Shown: in pieces, positions 19,345 to 27,973 of the stretch
How the letters are laid out: each line of letters begins with the position of its first letter
Position numbering within the stretch: position 1 is the first letter of the stretch
Source: Paenarthrobacter aurescens
Lineage (GTDB): Bacteria > Actinomycetota > Actinomycetes > Actinomycetales > Micrococcaceae
Direction of reading: 5' to 3'
Assembly: GCF_025421775.1 (NCBI RefSeq)
Contig: NZ_JAOEFX010000002.1
Span: 558,001-622,000, forward strand
Length of the DNA: 64,000 nt
Program-made: the position numbers and the translations under genes
The notes under the pieces: generated by a model
Databases searched by the model: none
What the model was told of the DNA's origin: nothing
Seen by the model: the letters and a program-made list of their open reading frames with translations, nothing else

Positions 19345-20325
19345 ATGAGCGAAATTACCGCACACGGAGAGAAGAAGTTGATTCTCGCCGCCGGAAGGGC
19401 ACATCCGGAGCTGGCGCAGGAAATCGCGAAGGAGCTGGAAACCGAGCTCCTGCCCATCGACGCCTACGACTTCGCCAATGGGGAAATCTACGTCCGGTCG
19501 GCTGAGAGCGTGCGAGGCACCGATGCCTTTGTCATCCAGGCCCACCCCGCTCCGTTGAACAACTGGCTGATGGAGCAGTTGATCATGATCGACTCCCTCA
19601 AGCGTGCCTCGGCCAAGAGGATCACCGTTGTTTCGCCGTTCTACCCGTATTCACGCCAGGACAAGAAGGGCCGCGGCCGCGAGCCCATCTCCGCCCGCCT
19701 GGTTGCCGACCTGTACAAGACTGCCGGCGCTGACCGCATCATGTCCGTGGACCTGCACACCTCGCAGATCCAGGGCTTCTTCGATGGCCCGGTTGACCAC
19801 TTGATGGCTATCCCGTTGCTGGCTGACTACATCCGCACCAAGGTGGAGGCCGACAACATCACGGTTGTTTCCCCCGACACCGGACGTGTCCGCGTGGCCG
19901 AACAGTGGGCTGAGCGCCTGGGCGGTGCCCCGCTGGCATTCGTGCACAAGAGCCGCGACCTCACGGTTCCCAACCAGGCTGTCTCCAAGACAGTGGTGGG
20001 CCAGGTTGAAGGGCGCACTTGTGTGCTGATCGACGACATGATCGACACCGGTGGAACCATCTCCGGCGCCGTCCAGGTCCTGAAGAACGCCGGCGCGAAG
20101 GACGTCATCATCGCCTGCACGCACGCGGTGTTCTCCGACCCCGCAGCGCAGCGTCTTGCCGACTCCGGTGCACGTGAAGTCGTGGTCACCAACACGCTGC
20201 CCATCCCGGCTGAAAAGCGCTTCCCGTCGTTGACGGTGTTGTCGATCGCACCATTGATTGCGCGCGCCATCCGTGAAGTGTTCGACGACGGTTCGGTCAC
20301 CAGCCTGTTCGACGGAAAAGCTTAA
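19345..20325 (+). CDS. prs: Ribose-phosphate pyrophosphokinase
   Basis: Makes PRPP from ribose-5-phosphate and ATP, feeding purine, pyrimidine, His, Trp and NAD synthesis. The 326-residue class I enzyme shows FANGEIYVRSAESVRG, PFYPYSRQDKKGRGREPISARL, the catalytic and flexible-loop region VDLHTSQIQGFFDGPVDHL, VSPDTGRVRVAEQWA and the PRPP-binding loop VLIDDMIDTGGTISGA. Starts 2 bp after glmU with GGGCAAATAGGC as the ribosome-binding region, and is followed by a strong terminator. Confidence 0.96.
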   Translation: MSEITAHGEKKLILAAGRAHPELAQEIAKELETELLPIDAYDFANGEIYVRSAESVRGTDAFVIQAHPAPLNNWLMEQLIMIDSLKRASAKRITVVSPFYPYSRQDKKGRGREPISARLVADLYKTAGADRIMSVDLHTSQIQGFFDGPVDHLMAIPLLADYIRTKVEADNITVVSPDTGRVRVAEQWAERLGGAPLAFVHKSRDLTVPNQAVSKTVVGQVEGRTCVLIDDMIDTGGTISGAVQVLKNAGAKDVIIACTHAVFSDPAAQRLADSGAREVVVTNTLPIPAEKRFPSLTVLSIAPLIARAIREVFDDGSVTSLFDGKA

Positions 20326-20340
20326 GACCGTCTGAATCAG

Positions 20341-20387
20341 AACGGGTCATCCGCAGCCTCCTGGCATGCGGGTGGCCCGTTTTGTTT
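20341..20387 (+). terminator. Terminator after prs
   Basis: Arms at 20341-20355 (AACGGGTCATCCGCA) and 20367-20381 (TGCGGGTGGCCCGTT), paired at 13 of 15 positions, 11-nt loop, followed by TTGTTT. A canonical intrinsic terminator 15 bp after the prs stop. Confidence 0.9.
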
Positions 20388-20641
20388 CCCGTTTTCATTG
20401 TGGGCGCCATCCGCTGCTAAACTCTTGGGGATACCTTGGCGAGGGAGAGCACATCCGGTTCGCATTTTGTGAACCAGGGTTGCGGGTCTCCGTTATCGAC
20501 TGGGTCTGCATCTCCTTCAACACAGGCGGAATGGCTGCTCAGCGGCCAGTCACAGCCGGGCGTAGAAGGTCTCCAGACCTCCGCCCTTGCTGATAGACCA
20601 GCCCGGACTTTCCCGGGCGCCACAGTAATCAAGGAGTACAC
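20388..20641 (+). other. Long leader region before rplY
   Basis: Gene-free 254 bp between the prs terminator and rplY. A possible -10 is TAAACT at 20418-20423 with TTCATT 18 bp upstream, which would give a transcript leader of about 210 nt. Two hairpins are visible: GGTTCGCA/TGTGAACC with a TTT loop (20457-20475) and GCCCGG/CCGGGC (20601-20618) ending 12 nt before the AAGGAG ribosome-binding site. A structured ribosomal-protein leader is possible; nothing shows it directly, and no convincing small ORF was seen. Confidence 0.35.
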
Positions 20642-21211
20642 ATGTCTGAGCAGAAGCTCACCGCAGAACTGCGCACCGAATTCGGCAAGGGTTTTGCCCG
20701 CCGTGCACGCATGGCCGGCCAGATCCCGGCTGTCATCTACGGCCACGGCGCAGAGCCGATCCACATCAACCTGCCGGGCCGCGCCACCACGCTGGCAGTC
20801 CGCGTTTCCAACGCCCTCCTCGCGATCGACGTCGACGGCGAGCAGCACCTGACGCTCGTCAAGGACATCCAGCGCGATCCCGTAAAGCAGATCATCGAGC
20901 ACGTTGACCTCCAGACCGTCAAGGCCGGCGAGAAGGTTACCGTCGACATCGCCATCCACGTTTCCGGTGAAGTTGCTCCGGGTGCTGTTGCCAGCCTCGA
21001 AGCCACCACGGTTTCCCTCGAAGCCGAGGCAACCCACGTTCCCACCGCCGTCGAGGTCAGCATCGAAGGCCTCAAGGCCGGCGAGAGCATCCACGCTTCC
21101 GACCTCGTCCTGCCGAAGGGTTCCACCCTGCTCACCGAAGGCGACACCCTGGTGGTCCGCATCGCTGAAACAGCCACCGAAGCTGAAGAAGAAGCACCGG
21201 CCGCCGAGTAG
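20642..21211 (+). CDS. rplY: 50S ribosomal protein L25/general stress protein Ctc
   Basis: Binds 5S rRNA in the large subunit. The 189-residue product is the long (Ctc/TL5) form: an N-terminal L25 beta-barrel (KLTAELRTEFGKGFARRARMAGQIPAVIYGHG, then LLAIDVDGEQHLTLVKDIQRDP) and a C-terminal TL5 domain from about residue 95, with an acidic Glu/Ala tail. Strong AAGGAG 5 nt before the ATG. In firmicutes Ctc is a stress protein; here it is constitutively placed between prs and pth. Confidence 0.95.
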   Translation: MSEQKLTAELRTEFGKGFARRARMAGQIPAVIYGHGAEPIHINLPGRATTLAVRVSNALLAIDVDGEQHLTLVKDIQRDPVKQIIEHVDLQTVKAGEKVTVDIAIHVSGEVAPGAVASLEATTVSLEAEATHVPTAVEVSIEGLKAGESIHASDLVLPKGSTLLTEGDTLVVRIAETATEAEEEAPAAE

Positions 21212-21241
21212 TCTTCTGACTGCTTGAGGCTTCTGCCTTTG

Positions 21242-21280
21242 AGTGGCCGGGCACCCCTGGGGTTCCCGGCCACTTCTTTT
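21242..21280 (+). terminator. Terminator after rplY
   Basis: AGTGGCCGGG (21242-21251) pairs perfectly with CCCGGCCACT (21265-21274), 13-nt loop with further pairing, followed by TCTTTTT. Strong intrinsic terminator 30 bp after the rplY stop, so pth has its own promoter. Confidence 0.93.
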
Positions 21281-21349
21281 TGCCGTCTGCCCCGGAGGAC
21301 CTCGACCCCCTTTGGCTGTTCCCACCAACAAATTTCCTAGGATGAGACC

Positions 21350-21934
21350 ATGACTGACACCTGGCTGATCGTCGGCCTCGGCAACCCCGGCAGTGAGTAC
21401 AGCAACAACCGGCACAACGTAGGCCAGATGGTGCTGGACGAGCTGGCTTCCAGAATGGGTGGGAAATTCAAGGTCCACAAGGCGCGCGCCCAAGTGGTGG
21501 AGGGTCGGCTGGGCATCGGTGGCCCCAGGGTTGTGCTGGCCAAGCCCATGACGTACATGAACGTCTCCGGCGGACCTGTGGCAGGACTGTGCAACTTTTT
21601 CGATATTGCGCCGGACCATGTCATAGCGGTCCACGACGAGATCGACATCCCTTTTAACACAGTTAAGCTAAAAATTGGCGGGGGTGAAGGCGGGCATAAC
21701 GGCCTGCGGGATATCTCCAAAGCACTTGCCACCAAGGACTACCTCCGCGTTCGCGTGGGGGTAGGGCGCCCTCCTGGGCGAATGGAAACCGCCGATTATG
21801 TGCTGCGCGATTTCGGCACGGCTGAAAAGAAAGAACTTCCGTTCCTGCTGGACGAGGCGGCCGACGCTGTGGAACTGCTCATGGACCAAGGCCTGCTGGC
21901 GGCTCAGCAGAAACACCACCCTGCAAAAACTTGA
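21350..21934 (+). CDS. pth: Peptidyl-tRNA hydrolase
   Basis: Releases peptides from dropped-off peptidyl-tRNA so that the tRNA can be reused. The 194-residue product has all key motifs: [25 protein letters not shown] with the catalytic His near residue 22, [29 protein letters not shown] and [16 protein letters not shown] start 2 nt after TGAGACC. Its last codons overlap an 11-bp direct repeat that belongs to the upstream region of the next gene. Confidence 0.95.
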   Translation: MTDTWLIVGLGNPGSEYSNNRHNVGQMVLDELASRMGGKFKVHKARAQVVEGRLGIGGPRVVLAKPMTYMNVSGGPVAGLCNFFDIAPDHVIAVHDEIDIPFNTVKLKIGGGEGGHNGLRDISKALATKDYLRVRVGVGRPPGRMETADYVLRDFGTAEKKELPFLLDEAADAVELLMDQGLLAAQQKHHPAKT

Positions 21935-21972
21935 GCAAATCTTGAGGAAAGCCTGATGAAAGCCTGACAGTC
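21929..21972 (+). promoter_or_regulatory. Four 11-bp direct repeats upstream of the STAND regulator cluster
   Basis: Successive units ACTTGAGCAAA, TCTTGAGGAAA, GCCTGATGAAA and GCCTGACAGTC start at 21929, 21940, 21951 and 21962, exactly 11 bp apart, with core CTTGAnGAAA decaying rightward. Helical-phase 11-bp direct repeats are typical of OmpR/PhoB-type response-regulator boxes. The array starts inside the pth stop region and ends 104 bp before the likely start of the first STAND gene. The regulator is unknown. Confidence 0.5.
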
Positions 21973-22076
21973 CGGAGGACCCTAAGGCCTACAAAGTGTC
22001 GGCGCCCGAAGGTAGTGTGCATGGTACGCAGGAAAGCGGTGGGGGACTGTCGCGGATGTTGTAGCTAAGGATGCGG

Positions 22077-24809
22077 ATGTCGGCGGAGTTGCTAAACAAG
22101 GGCGGGGGAGGCGCAGCGAGGGCTGCGGCTCCCGATCTTGTGGGCGGAGCAACAGACAGGCAGACGTGGTCGTTGCTGGCCCGGAGCCATGATTTGTCCA
22201 AGGCGGGCAAATATCTTGAGTCACCGGATTCCTGCGGAGTGGTCCTCACCGGCCAAAGGGGAATCGGCAAATCGGGCCTGGCGCGCGCTGTCGTCTCATC
22301 CCTTGGCCCCAAGGTCCACAGCCTTCAATTGCGTAACACCGTAGCCAACGGCCAGACCCCTTACGGATGCCTGGGATTCCTCCTGGCACGCCTGCCGTCC
22401 GAAGCCGTTGCTTCTCCCACGGGCATCCTGCACGCGGTGACCAACCTGATCAGGAAAGAAGCGGCAGGCCGGGACACTGTGTTCATCGTGGACAACGCCG
22501 GCGGCATGGATCCCATGAGCACGGGCGTGCTGTTGAACCTCATGGCAACAGGGACCGCCAAAGTAGTTGCCACCGTCCAGCGCGCCAGCGACCTCCCCGC
22601 CGATTTCCACCGTCTGGTCCTTGAAGGGGAGCTGGGCGAGGTCCACCTCAACACCCTCAGCGAGGAACAGACCAAGCAAGTGCTCGGATCCGTCCTGGGC
22701 CACTATGTTTCTTCAACGCTGGTCGGTTCACTGCACTCGGCAGTTGGCGGGAACCCCATGCTCCTGCACGCCCTTCTTGAAGAGCAGCGGCACACGGGAA
22801 ACCTGGTCCTGAACGACTCCGTGTGGACGCTCCGGGACCGGATCAAACTTGACGGCGCAACGGTGGTGGAGGACTTCGTCCGTTCCAGGCTGGCGCGCGA
22901 AACGCAGGCAAGCCGAACCGTCGTCGAAATCCTTGCTTGTGCACAGCGCGCAACCCTGATGGATCTGGCAACTATCTTTGGCACCGAGGTTTTGGTGGAG
23001 ATGGAGGAATCCGGGCTGCTCACTGTTGAACGATCCGGTGACCATTGGGTTTCGCTCCGCGACCCGTACGTTGGCGAGGTAGTCCGGGGTTGGCTGAGCA
23101 CTCGACGCCGGCGTGAACTGCGGCTGATGCTTCACGGCCCGAAGGAGCCTGAGCTGAAGGGCCTGGCCCCGCAGGACCTGCTGAGCTATGCGGCATGGAT
23201 GCATGCGTGCGAGGACGAGCCCACGCCGTCGCCGGCACATGCACTCGCGGCCGGATGGGCTGCCTTGGACGACTACGATCCCAATTTTGCCATCCAATGC
23301 ACTTTGTCCCTGGACCCGAAGGACAGCGAGTGGGTGCCCGGACAGCGCCTTAAGGCGGCGGCATACCTCATGCTGGACCTTCCTTTGCACGCGGCGCAGG
23401 CGCTGGATGAGGTGTCCGAGGCCCACATCTCCGCCCTCGACCCGGTGGAGTTCGCGGAAATCACGGCAGCGAAATGCCAGGCCATGACGTGGATCGATGG
23501 ACGCTCGGGCATGGTGCCGGGAGTCATTTCCGAGGCGGTTGAGACGCTCGCAGAAATGGCCTCGGACCATCCGGGAGAAAAGCTGGCCAAGGCACGCAAC
23601 CGGCTCCACCTGTGCAGCTACGAATACAACACCTACATGGGCGAGTACGCCGCCATCATCGACGCCTTGGAAGAGGAACTGGCCAAAGATCCGGCAGAGG
23701 ACCGCGAGCACTGGCTCAGGTCCTCCTTCTTCCTGGTGGAGGCCCGCTGCATTCTTGGCCGGGAACTGGAGGCGCAGGAGCTTGCAAGGACCGTCTCACG
23801 GCATCTAGGTGACACAGATCGGCCTGCCCAGTTGGAGGAAGCCTTCGCCCGGCACACGTTCCTGGTCCTGCTGTTGTCAGGGCAGTGGCGGCAGTGCATC
23901 GAGCTTATGCGCCGCACGCCCTCCAGGTCATCACGCCTGCAGTACCGCGGAGCGCTCACTGAACTGGGCATCGGTCTCGCGTACGCCTATGCAGGCAAGC
24001 CCGGCAGCGCCATCGAACCGCTGAGGTCCGCCGTGGCCCAACTTGAGCTCCGCCCTGCCATGAACATGAACAAGGTGGCGTACGCCGCCACCGCTTTTGC
24101 CTACGCCCAACTGGGCAATTCCGTTGAAGCCGGCCGGTACCTGGATCTGTACAGAACGTGCAGGGGAGTGGGGACGTACTTCTCGGAATCCGTGGCTGAG
24201 TTCTGTTCGGAGATGGCGGGGCGCTGGATGGGTGATCCCGAAGTGAAGCAGCGGCTCATGGTCCGGGTCCGCAACGACATCGAGCAGCAGCGGCTCACCA
24301 CGGCCGGCATCTGCCTGTTCGGCGCCACAGTGGAGGGCACGGACGAGGAATACCGGCTGCTTGAGGAGATCGCGGGACAGCGCCAGGGGCCACTCGCACA
24401 AATCTCCGGCAACCTCGCACGCGGCGCACGCACCAGGAGTTCCAAGTCATTACTGGACGCTGCTGATGCCGCAGCTGCCCTGGACTTGCTGGTGGTTGAA
24501 GCCAGGTGCGTGGCCATGGCACTTGACTTCGCCCGGGACGCCGGCGAAACGACAGCGGCCCGGACGGCGCAGTTGAGGCTGGAAAGACTGGAGCATTCGG
24601 TGTCGGCGTTGCCCATCCAGCCGCGCAGCGACGCGCCGGTACTGACCGAGAGGGAACGCCAGATTGCTAAACTCGCCGGAAAGGGTGTCAGCAACCGTGA
24701 AATCGCGATGGATATTGGGGTGTCTGTGCGAACTGTCGAAGGCCATCTGTACCAGGTGTTCACCAAACTCGGTGTTTCGTCTCGAGGCGAGCTCAATGGG
24801 CTCCTGTGA
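22077..24809 (+). CDS. Large STAND-type LuxR-family regulator (copy 1)
   Basis: A 910-residue LAL/MalT-like protein. An N-terminal AAA/NACHT-like ATPase has Walker A GQRGIGKSGLARAV at about residues 59-72 and Walker B TVFIVDNAGG, where the usual second Asp is Asn. A long helical, probably TPR-like, sensor region follows (residues ~380-820). The C-terminal ~60 residues are a LuxR HTH: LTERERQIAKLAGKGVSNRE, IAMDIGVSVRTVEGHLYQVF, TKLGVSSRGELNGLL. ATG 22077 is preferred over ATG 22071 because AAGGA lies 6 nt upstream. It is preceded by the 11-bp repeat array and followed after 32 bp by a paralog, probably in one operon. Ligand and targets are unknown. Confidence 0.88.
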   Translation: MSAELLNKGGGGAARAAAPDLVGGATDRQTWSLLARSHDLSKAGKYLESPDSCGVVLTGQRGIGKSGLARAVVSSLGPKVHSLQLRNTVANGQTPYGCLGFLLARLPSEAVASPTGILHAVTNLIRKEAAGRDTVFIVDNAGGMDPMSTGVLLNLMATGTAKVVATVQRASDLPADFHRLVLEGELGEVHLNTLSEEQTKQVLGSVLGHYVSSTLVGSLHSAVGGNPMLLHALLEEQRHTGNLVLNDSVWTLRDRIKLDGATVVEDFVRSRLARETQASRTVVEILACAQRATLMDLATIFGTEVLVEMEESGLLTVERSGDHWVSLRDPYVGEVVRGWLSTRRRRELRLMLHGPKEPELKGLAPQDLLSYAAWMHACEDEPTPSPAHALAAGWAALDDYDPNFAIQCTLSLDPKDSEWVPGQRLKAAAYLMLDLPLHAAQALDEVSEAHISALDPVEFAEITAAKCQAMTWIDGRSGMVPGVISEAVETLAEMASDHPGEKLAKARNRLHLCSYEYNTYMGEYAAIIDALEEELAKDPAEDREHWLRSSFFLVEARCILGRELEAQELARTVSRHLGDTDRPAQLEEAFARHTFLVLLLSGQWRQCIELMRRTPSRSSRLQYRGALTELGIGLAYAYAGKPGSAIEPLRSAVAQLELRPAMNMNKVAYAATAFAYAQLGNSVEAGRYLDLYRTCRGVGTYFSESVAEFCSEMAGRWMGDPEVKQRLMVRVRNDIEQQRLTTAGICLFGATVEGTDEEYRLLEEIAGQRQGPLAQISGNLARGARTRSSKSLLDAADAAAALDLLVVEARCVAMALDFARDAGETTAARTAQLRLERLEHSVSALPIQPRSDAPVLTERERQIAKLAGKGVSNREIAMDIGVSVRTVEGHLYQVFTKLGVSSRGELNGLL

Positions 24810-24841
24810 GGTACCGTCCGTAACTGCGGTGCAGGTTGCCC

Positions 24842-27502
24842 ATGCGGGCTGAGCATCTTGTTGGCCGGGACGCCGAGCTGGATCTAGCCACTGGGATATT
24901 GCGTCAGGAAGGCGCGGGGGCCGTACTCCTGGTAGCGGATCCCGGTATTGGCAAGACGGCCTTGGCCGCCGAAATCGCGGCCCGCCTGGCAGGGGAAATG
25001 GTGGTGATGCGGGTTCACGGCAGCCCGGCTTTGTCCGCTGTGCCCTATGGAGTGCTGGCTCCCTACCTGTTGGACCTGCCCATGGAACAGGCCACCTCGC
25101 CGGTGGCTATCCTCAGGGAATTCTGGTCCCAGTTCGAGAAGAGGCGTGGCGGCGAAGGCGCCCGCCTGCTGCTGATCGTGGACGATGCCCACGACCTCGA
25201 TGAAGGCAGCACCCAGATCCTGGCCGAGCTGGTGACAGCCGGGTGGGCGCGCCTGGTAGCGACCAGCCGGCCGAGGCCAGGCCTGCCCGCCGCCCTCCTG
25301 CAGCTTTGGTATGACGGACTCGCGGAGCGGCTGGAGCTCCATCCCCTTGATCGTGAGAGTGTCACCGAGCTGGCGGAGAAGACCCTCGGCGGCACCGTCA
25401 TGGCCAGTGCCGCCGACGTTCTTCACTCTGTTTCGGAAGGCAACCCACTGCTTCTTCGATGCCTCCTGGATGACTCAAAGGCGGACGGAAACCTGGTACG
25501 GCGGAACGGAGTCTGGTTCTTCACCCGCGCACTCTCGGGCAGCGGCGAGGGCTTGGCAGACGTAGTGAGAAACAGGGTGCTCCGGACCAGCGCGGCTGAA
25601 CGGGAGGCCATGTACGTCATCGCCTTATCCGAACCGGTCCCCGCCGCAGTGCTGGACACACAGATTGGCAGGGACACCCTCAGGGCGTTGCTGGACAACC
25701 GGCTGGTGCTGTCCACCAACGGACCGGGGAGTCCCCTCAGGATGTGGCATCCCATGTACAGCGAGGCATTACGCCAGATTGTTTCACCCACCCGCAGCCT
25801 TCAGATCCGGCAGAAAATGGTGGAGAGTTTGCAAGCACAGCCTCCCACGGCGGAGGGGCTGCTCCGCTTGGTGAGCTGGGCGCTGGACTGCGGAGCCGAC
25901 GTCGACGATGAACAGCTGCTGCAAGCAGCCTTCCTGGCCGCCAAACTGTTCCAGAATCCACTGGCTATGGCGGCAGCAAGCAGGGTCCGCTCAGAGGCCC
26001 TTCGGCCGCGGGCCCGCGCTGTGATGGCCATGGTCCATTACAACGACGGCGACTTCCACAGCGCCGTACGGTTGTTGGAGCAAGACCTCGGATTCCTGGA
26101 CGCCGATCCATCAGGGCCCCTGGGTGCAGGGCTGCTGTGGGCCGCTGCCCGCGCGGCCAAGGGGGATTCGTCGGCAGATATTGCGGCAGACGCCCGGACG
26201 GCAGCCAGGACCCTTGTTACGGGGCGGCCTGCGTCAGATCATGTGGCAGGGCTGGTGGAACGGCATGCCCGTGCCTTGGAATTGGCGGCGCTGGCCCACG
26301 ATGGCCATTATGCGGAACTCCAGGAAGGCTTGGAGCAGTTCAGGGATGGGCTCGGGGATGATGACCCGGACCTGGTGATGAACCGGGTCTTCCTGCTTGC
26401 CATGGAATGTGAGCTCCTGACGGTCCGGGGCCAAGCTGCCGAAGCAATGGAGGCAGGACGCGCGGCCCTGATGCTGCTGGACGAGCACACGGATGAGCTC
26501 CTGTACTTCAGCGACTTCGTCCTGGTCCGCTACACATTGGCGGCCCTGGAGTCCGGCGATTGGGAGGCCGCCGGTTCGGCACTGGACCGATACGCCGCCA
26601 CTTCGGCCATGGGGCTCATAGTTTTTGGTGGAGACATCCAGACACTCAGGGGTATGTCGTTGCTGCGCCAAGGCCGTCTCGAGCAGGCCACGGAACTGCT
26701 GACGCCCGCAGTCGAAGCCCTGCGGGTCAAGGACCCGCAACGGTTGCGGAGCCTGGGTAACGCCCTGGCGTTCTACGCAGCGGCCAAGTCCGGCGACACC
26801 AGCCTCGCCCATCGCCTCGCCCAGGAAACTGAAGTGGCGGCAGTCGGTGGAGCCTTTGTTGAGGCCCTCGCAGAGCTCTTCATGCACGCGGGCCGGGAGC
26901 TCGTCACCAAGGGTTCAGGGCTGGATAAACTCCGGAGCCTGCCAGAATCGGGGCCCCTGTATCGATCACCCGGTGTCCTGCTGCAAAACCTGGTACTCAG
27001 GGCCGAACTCGGCGACCTGCAGGCCATGGAGTCACTCAAGGAGATGGCCTCGTCCATGTCCGGCGCCTGGGCCGCAGGTTGGCAGTCGATGGCCGCAGCC
27101 CAGCTGGGCGGCGGGGGCCAGGAGTTCGTCAGTGCCGGCAACCTGTTGGCCGCCTCCGGAATGCCTGGACCAGCCGCGGTGGCCTTCGATAAGGCAGCTT
27201 TGTCCTTCGATGCTGAAGGAAAACGCCCGGAGGCGCGGCAGGCAGCGGTGCTCCGGGATGTCAGCGAAGCCAGCCTCGGAGACACCCTGGTCCACGATCC
27301 CGGCACCGAGGCGGACCGCTCCGTGCAGTTGACCCGCCGCGAGCAAGACATTGTGGCGCTGGCAGTGTCAGGTCTGACTGACCGCCAGATCGCCGAGAAA
27401 CTCATGGTCTCGGTGCGAACCGTTGAAGGCCACCTTTACCGCAGCTACGCCAAGCTGGGTATCCGCCGGCGCGAAGATCTGGGTGCTGCCGTACGTCATT
27501 GA
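24842..27502 (+). CDS. Large STAND-type LuxR-family regulator (copy 2)
   Basis: An 886-residue paralog of the preceding gene with the same architecture. It opens AEHLVGRDAELDLATGIL, then Walker A VADPGIGKTALAAEI (about residues 33-47), Walker B ARLLLIVDDAHDLDEG, a winged/helical region, a long helical repeat region and a C-terminal LuxR HTH with LTRREQDIVALAVSGLTDRQ, IAEKLMVSVRTVEGHLYRSY, AKLGIRRREDLG. Both ATPase motifs look intact, unlike copy 1. ATG 24842 has CAGG 6 nt upstream; an in-frame TTG two codons earlier is possible. The downstream region holds a terminator-like structure. Confidence 0.88.
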   Translation: MRAEHLVGRDAELDLATGILRQEGAGAVLLVADPGIGKTALAAEIAARLAGEMVVMRVHGSPALSAVPYGVLAPYLLDLPMEQATSPVAILREFWSQFEKRRGGEGARLLLIVDDAHDLDEGSTQILAELVTAGWARLVATSRPRPGLPAALLQLWYDGLAERLELHPLDRESVTELAEKTLGGTVMASAADVLHSVSEGNPLLLRCLLDDSKADGNLVRRNGVWFFTRALSGSGEGLADVVRNRVLRTSAAEREAMYVIALSEPVPAAVLDTQIGRDTLRALLDNRLVLSTNGPGSPLRMWHPMYSEALRQIVSPTRSLQIRQKMVESLQAQPPTAEGLLRLVSWALDCGADVDDEQLLQAAFLAAKLFQNPLAMAAASRVRSEALRPRARAVMAMVHYNDGDFHSAVRLLEQDLGFLDADPSGPLGAGLLWAAARAAKGDSSADIAADARTAARTLVTGRPASDHVAGLVERHARALELAALAHDGHYAELQEGLEQFRDGLGDDDPDLVMNRVFLLAMECELLTVRGQAAEAMEAGRAALMLLDEHTDELLYFSDFVLVRYTLAALESGDWEAAGSALDRYAATSAMGLIVFGGDIQTLRGMSLLRQGRLEQATELLTPAVEALRVKDPQRLRSLGNALAFYAAAKSGDTSLAHRLAQETEVAAVGGAFVEALAELFMHAGRELVTKGSGLDKLRSLPESGPLYRSPGVLLQNLVLRAELGDLQAMESLKEMASSMSGAWAAGWQSMAAAQLGGGGQEFVSAGNLLAASGMPGPAAVAFDKAALSFDAEGKRPEARQAAVLRDVSEASLGDTLVHDPGTEADRSVQLTRREQDIVALAVSGLTDRQIAEKLMVSVRTVEGHLYRSYAKLGIRRREDLGAAVRH

Positions 27503-27525
27503 CGGATGGCGCCATAAGTACTCAC

Positions 27526-27603
27526 AAACCCCGCAGTGCACCACTTGCTGCCGCAGCCGCGGGGAATTTAACCAATCAATGGAGTAACGCGCGGGGTTTT
27601 CGT
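27526..27603 (+). terminator. Possible terminator after STAND copy 2, with competing pairing
   Basis: AAACCCCGC (27526-27534) can pair with GCGGGGTTT (27591-27599), followed by TTCG, enclosing a 56-nt loop that contains its own hairpin. The same 5' arm can instead pair with GCGGGG at 27559-27564, which has no T-run. This could be a loose terminator or mutually exclusive folds. Confidence 0.4.
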
Positions 27604-27841
27604 GTCCCAACCAAGTAGTGCCCCACTTGAGGACTGAGTACAACAAGGTACCGGGCCCCAAAAAGCTCCAGCGGAATCGAGTACCAACTACTGGTGTACC
27701 CGGTTCGCCACCCCGGCAGTATTGATCTTGGAAGAACGGTTCAGCCCCAAGCATCACCGGGATTCCGAAAGTCGCATCATCCGCATCGGTGGTCTCTTTG
27801 AGCCGATGCACCGGGCACCGCAAGGTGTTCCGGCCCTGGAC

Positions 27842-27902
27842 GAAGCCGGCGGCGACAGAGTCTTCTGAGACCGAGACTCTCCCCCCAGCCGCCGCCGGCT
27901 TC
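27842..27902 (+). promoter_or_regulatory. Strong two-tier hairpin upstream of STAND copy 3
   Basis: Outer arms GAAGCCGGCGGCG (27842-27854) and CGCCGCCGGCTTC (27890-27902) are a perfect 13-bp inverted repeat. Inside it AGAGTCT (27857-27863) pairs perfectly with AGACTCT (27874-27880). No T-run follows, so it is not an ordinary terminator. It ends 71 bp before the copy 3 ATG. Confidence 0.6.
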
Positions 27903-27973
27903 TAGGCCAGGTAGCCCGCACTTCGCGGAAACCACCCCTCCCGGACCATGGGACTGCTGCAATTGGAGTGCGC

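Larger units (their letters stand above)
27503..27973 (+). other. 471-bp gene-free region between STAND copies 2 and 3
   Basis: No ORF with coding character was seen on either strand. It contains a possible terminator with an alternative pairing partner (27526-27603) and a very strong two-tier hairpin (27842-27902) ending 71 bp before the copy 3 start. The stretch 27565-27660 is less GC-rich than its surroundings. It may hold the copy 3 promoter and a structured leader. Confidence 0.5.

Noticed and set aside
27842..27902. Intrinsic terminator
   Set aside because: The stem is strong but no T-run follows on either strand, and it lies just before a gene rather than after one.
27503..27973. Small coding gene between STAND copies 2 and 3
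   Set aside because: Short frames exist on both strands, but none has a ribosome-binding site or coding-like composition.
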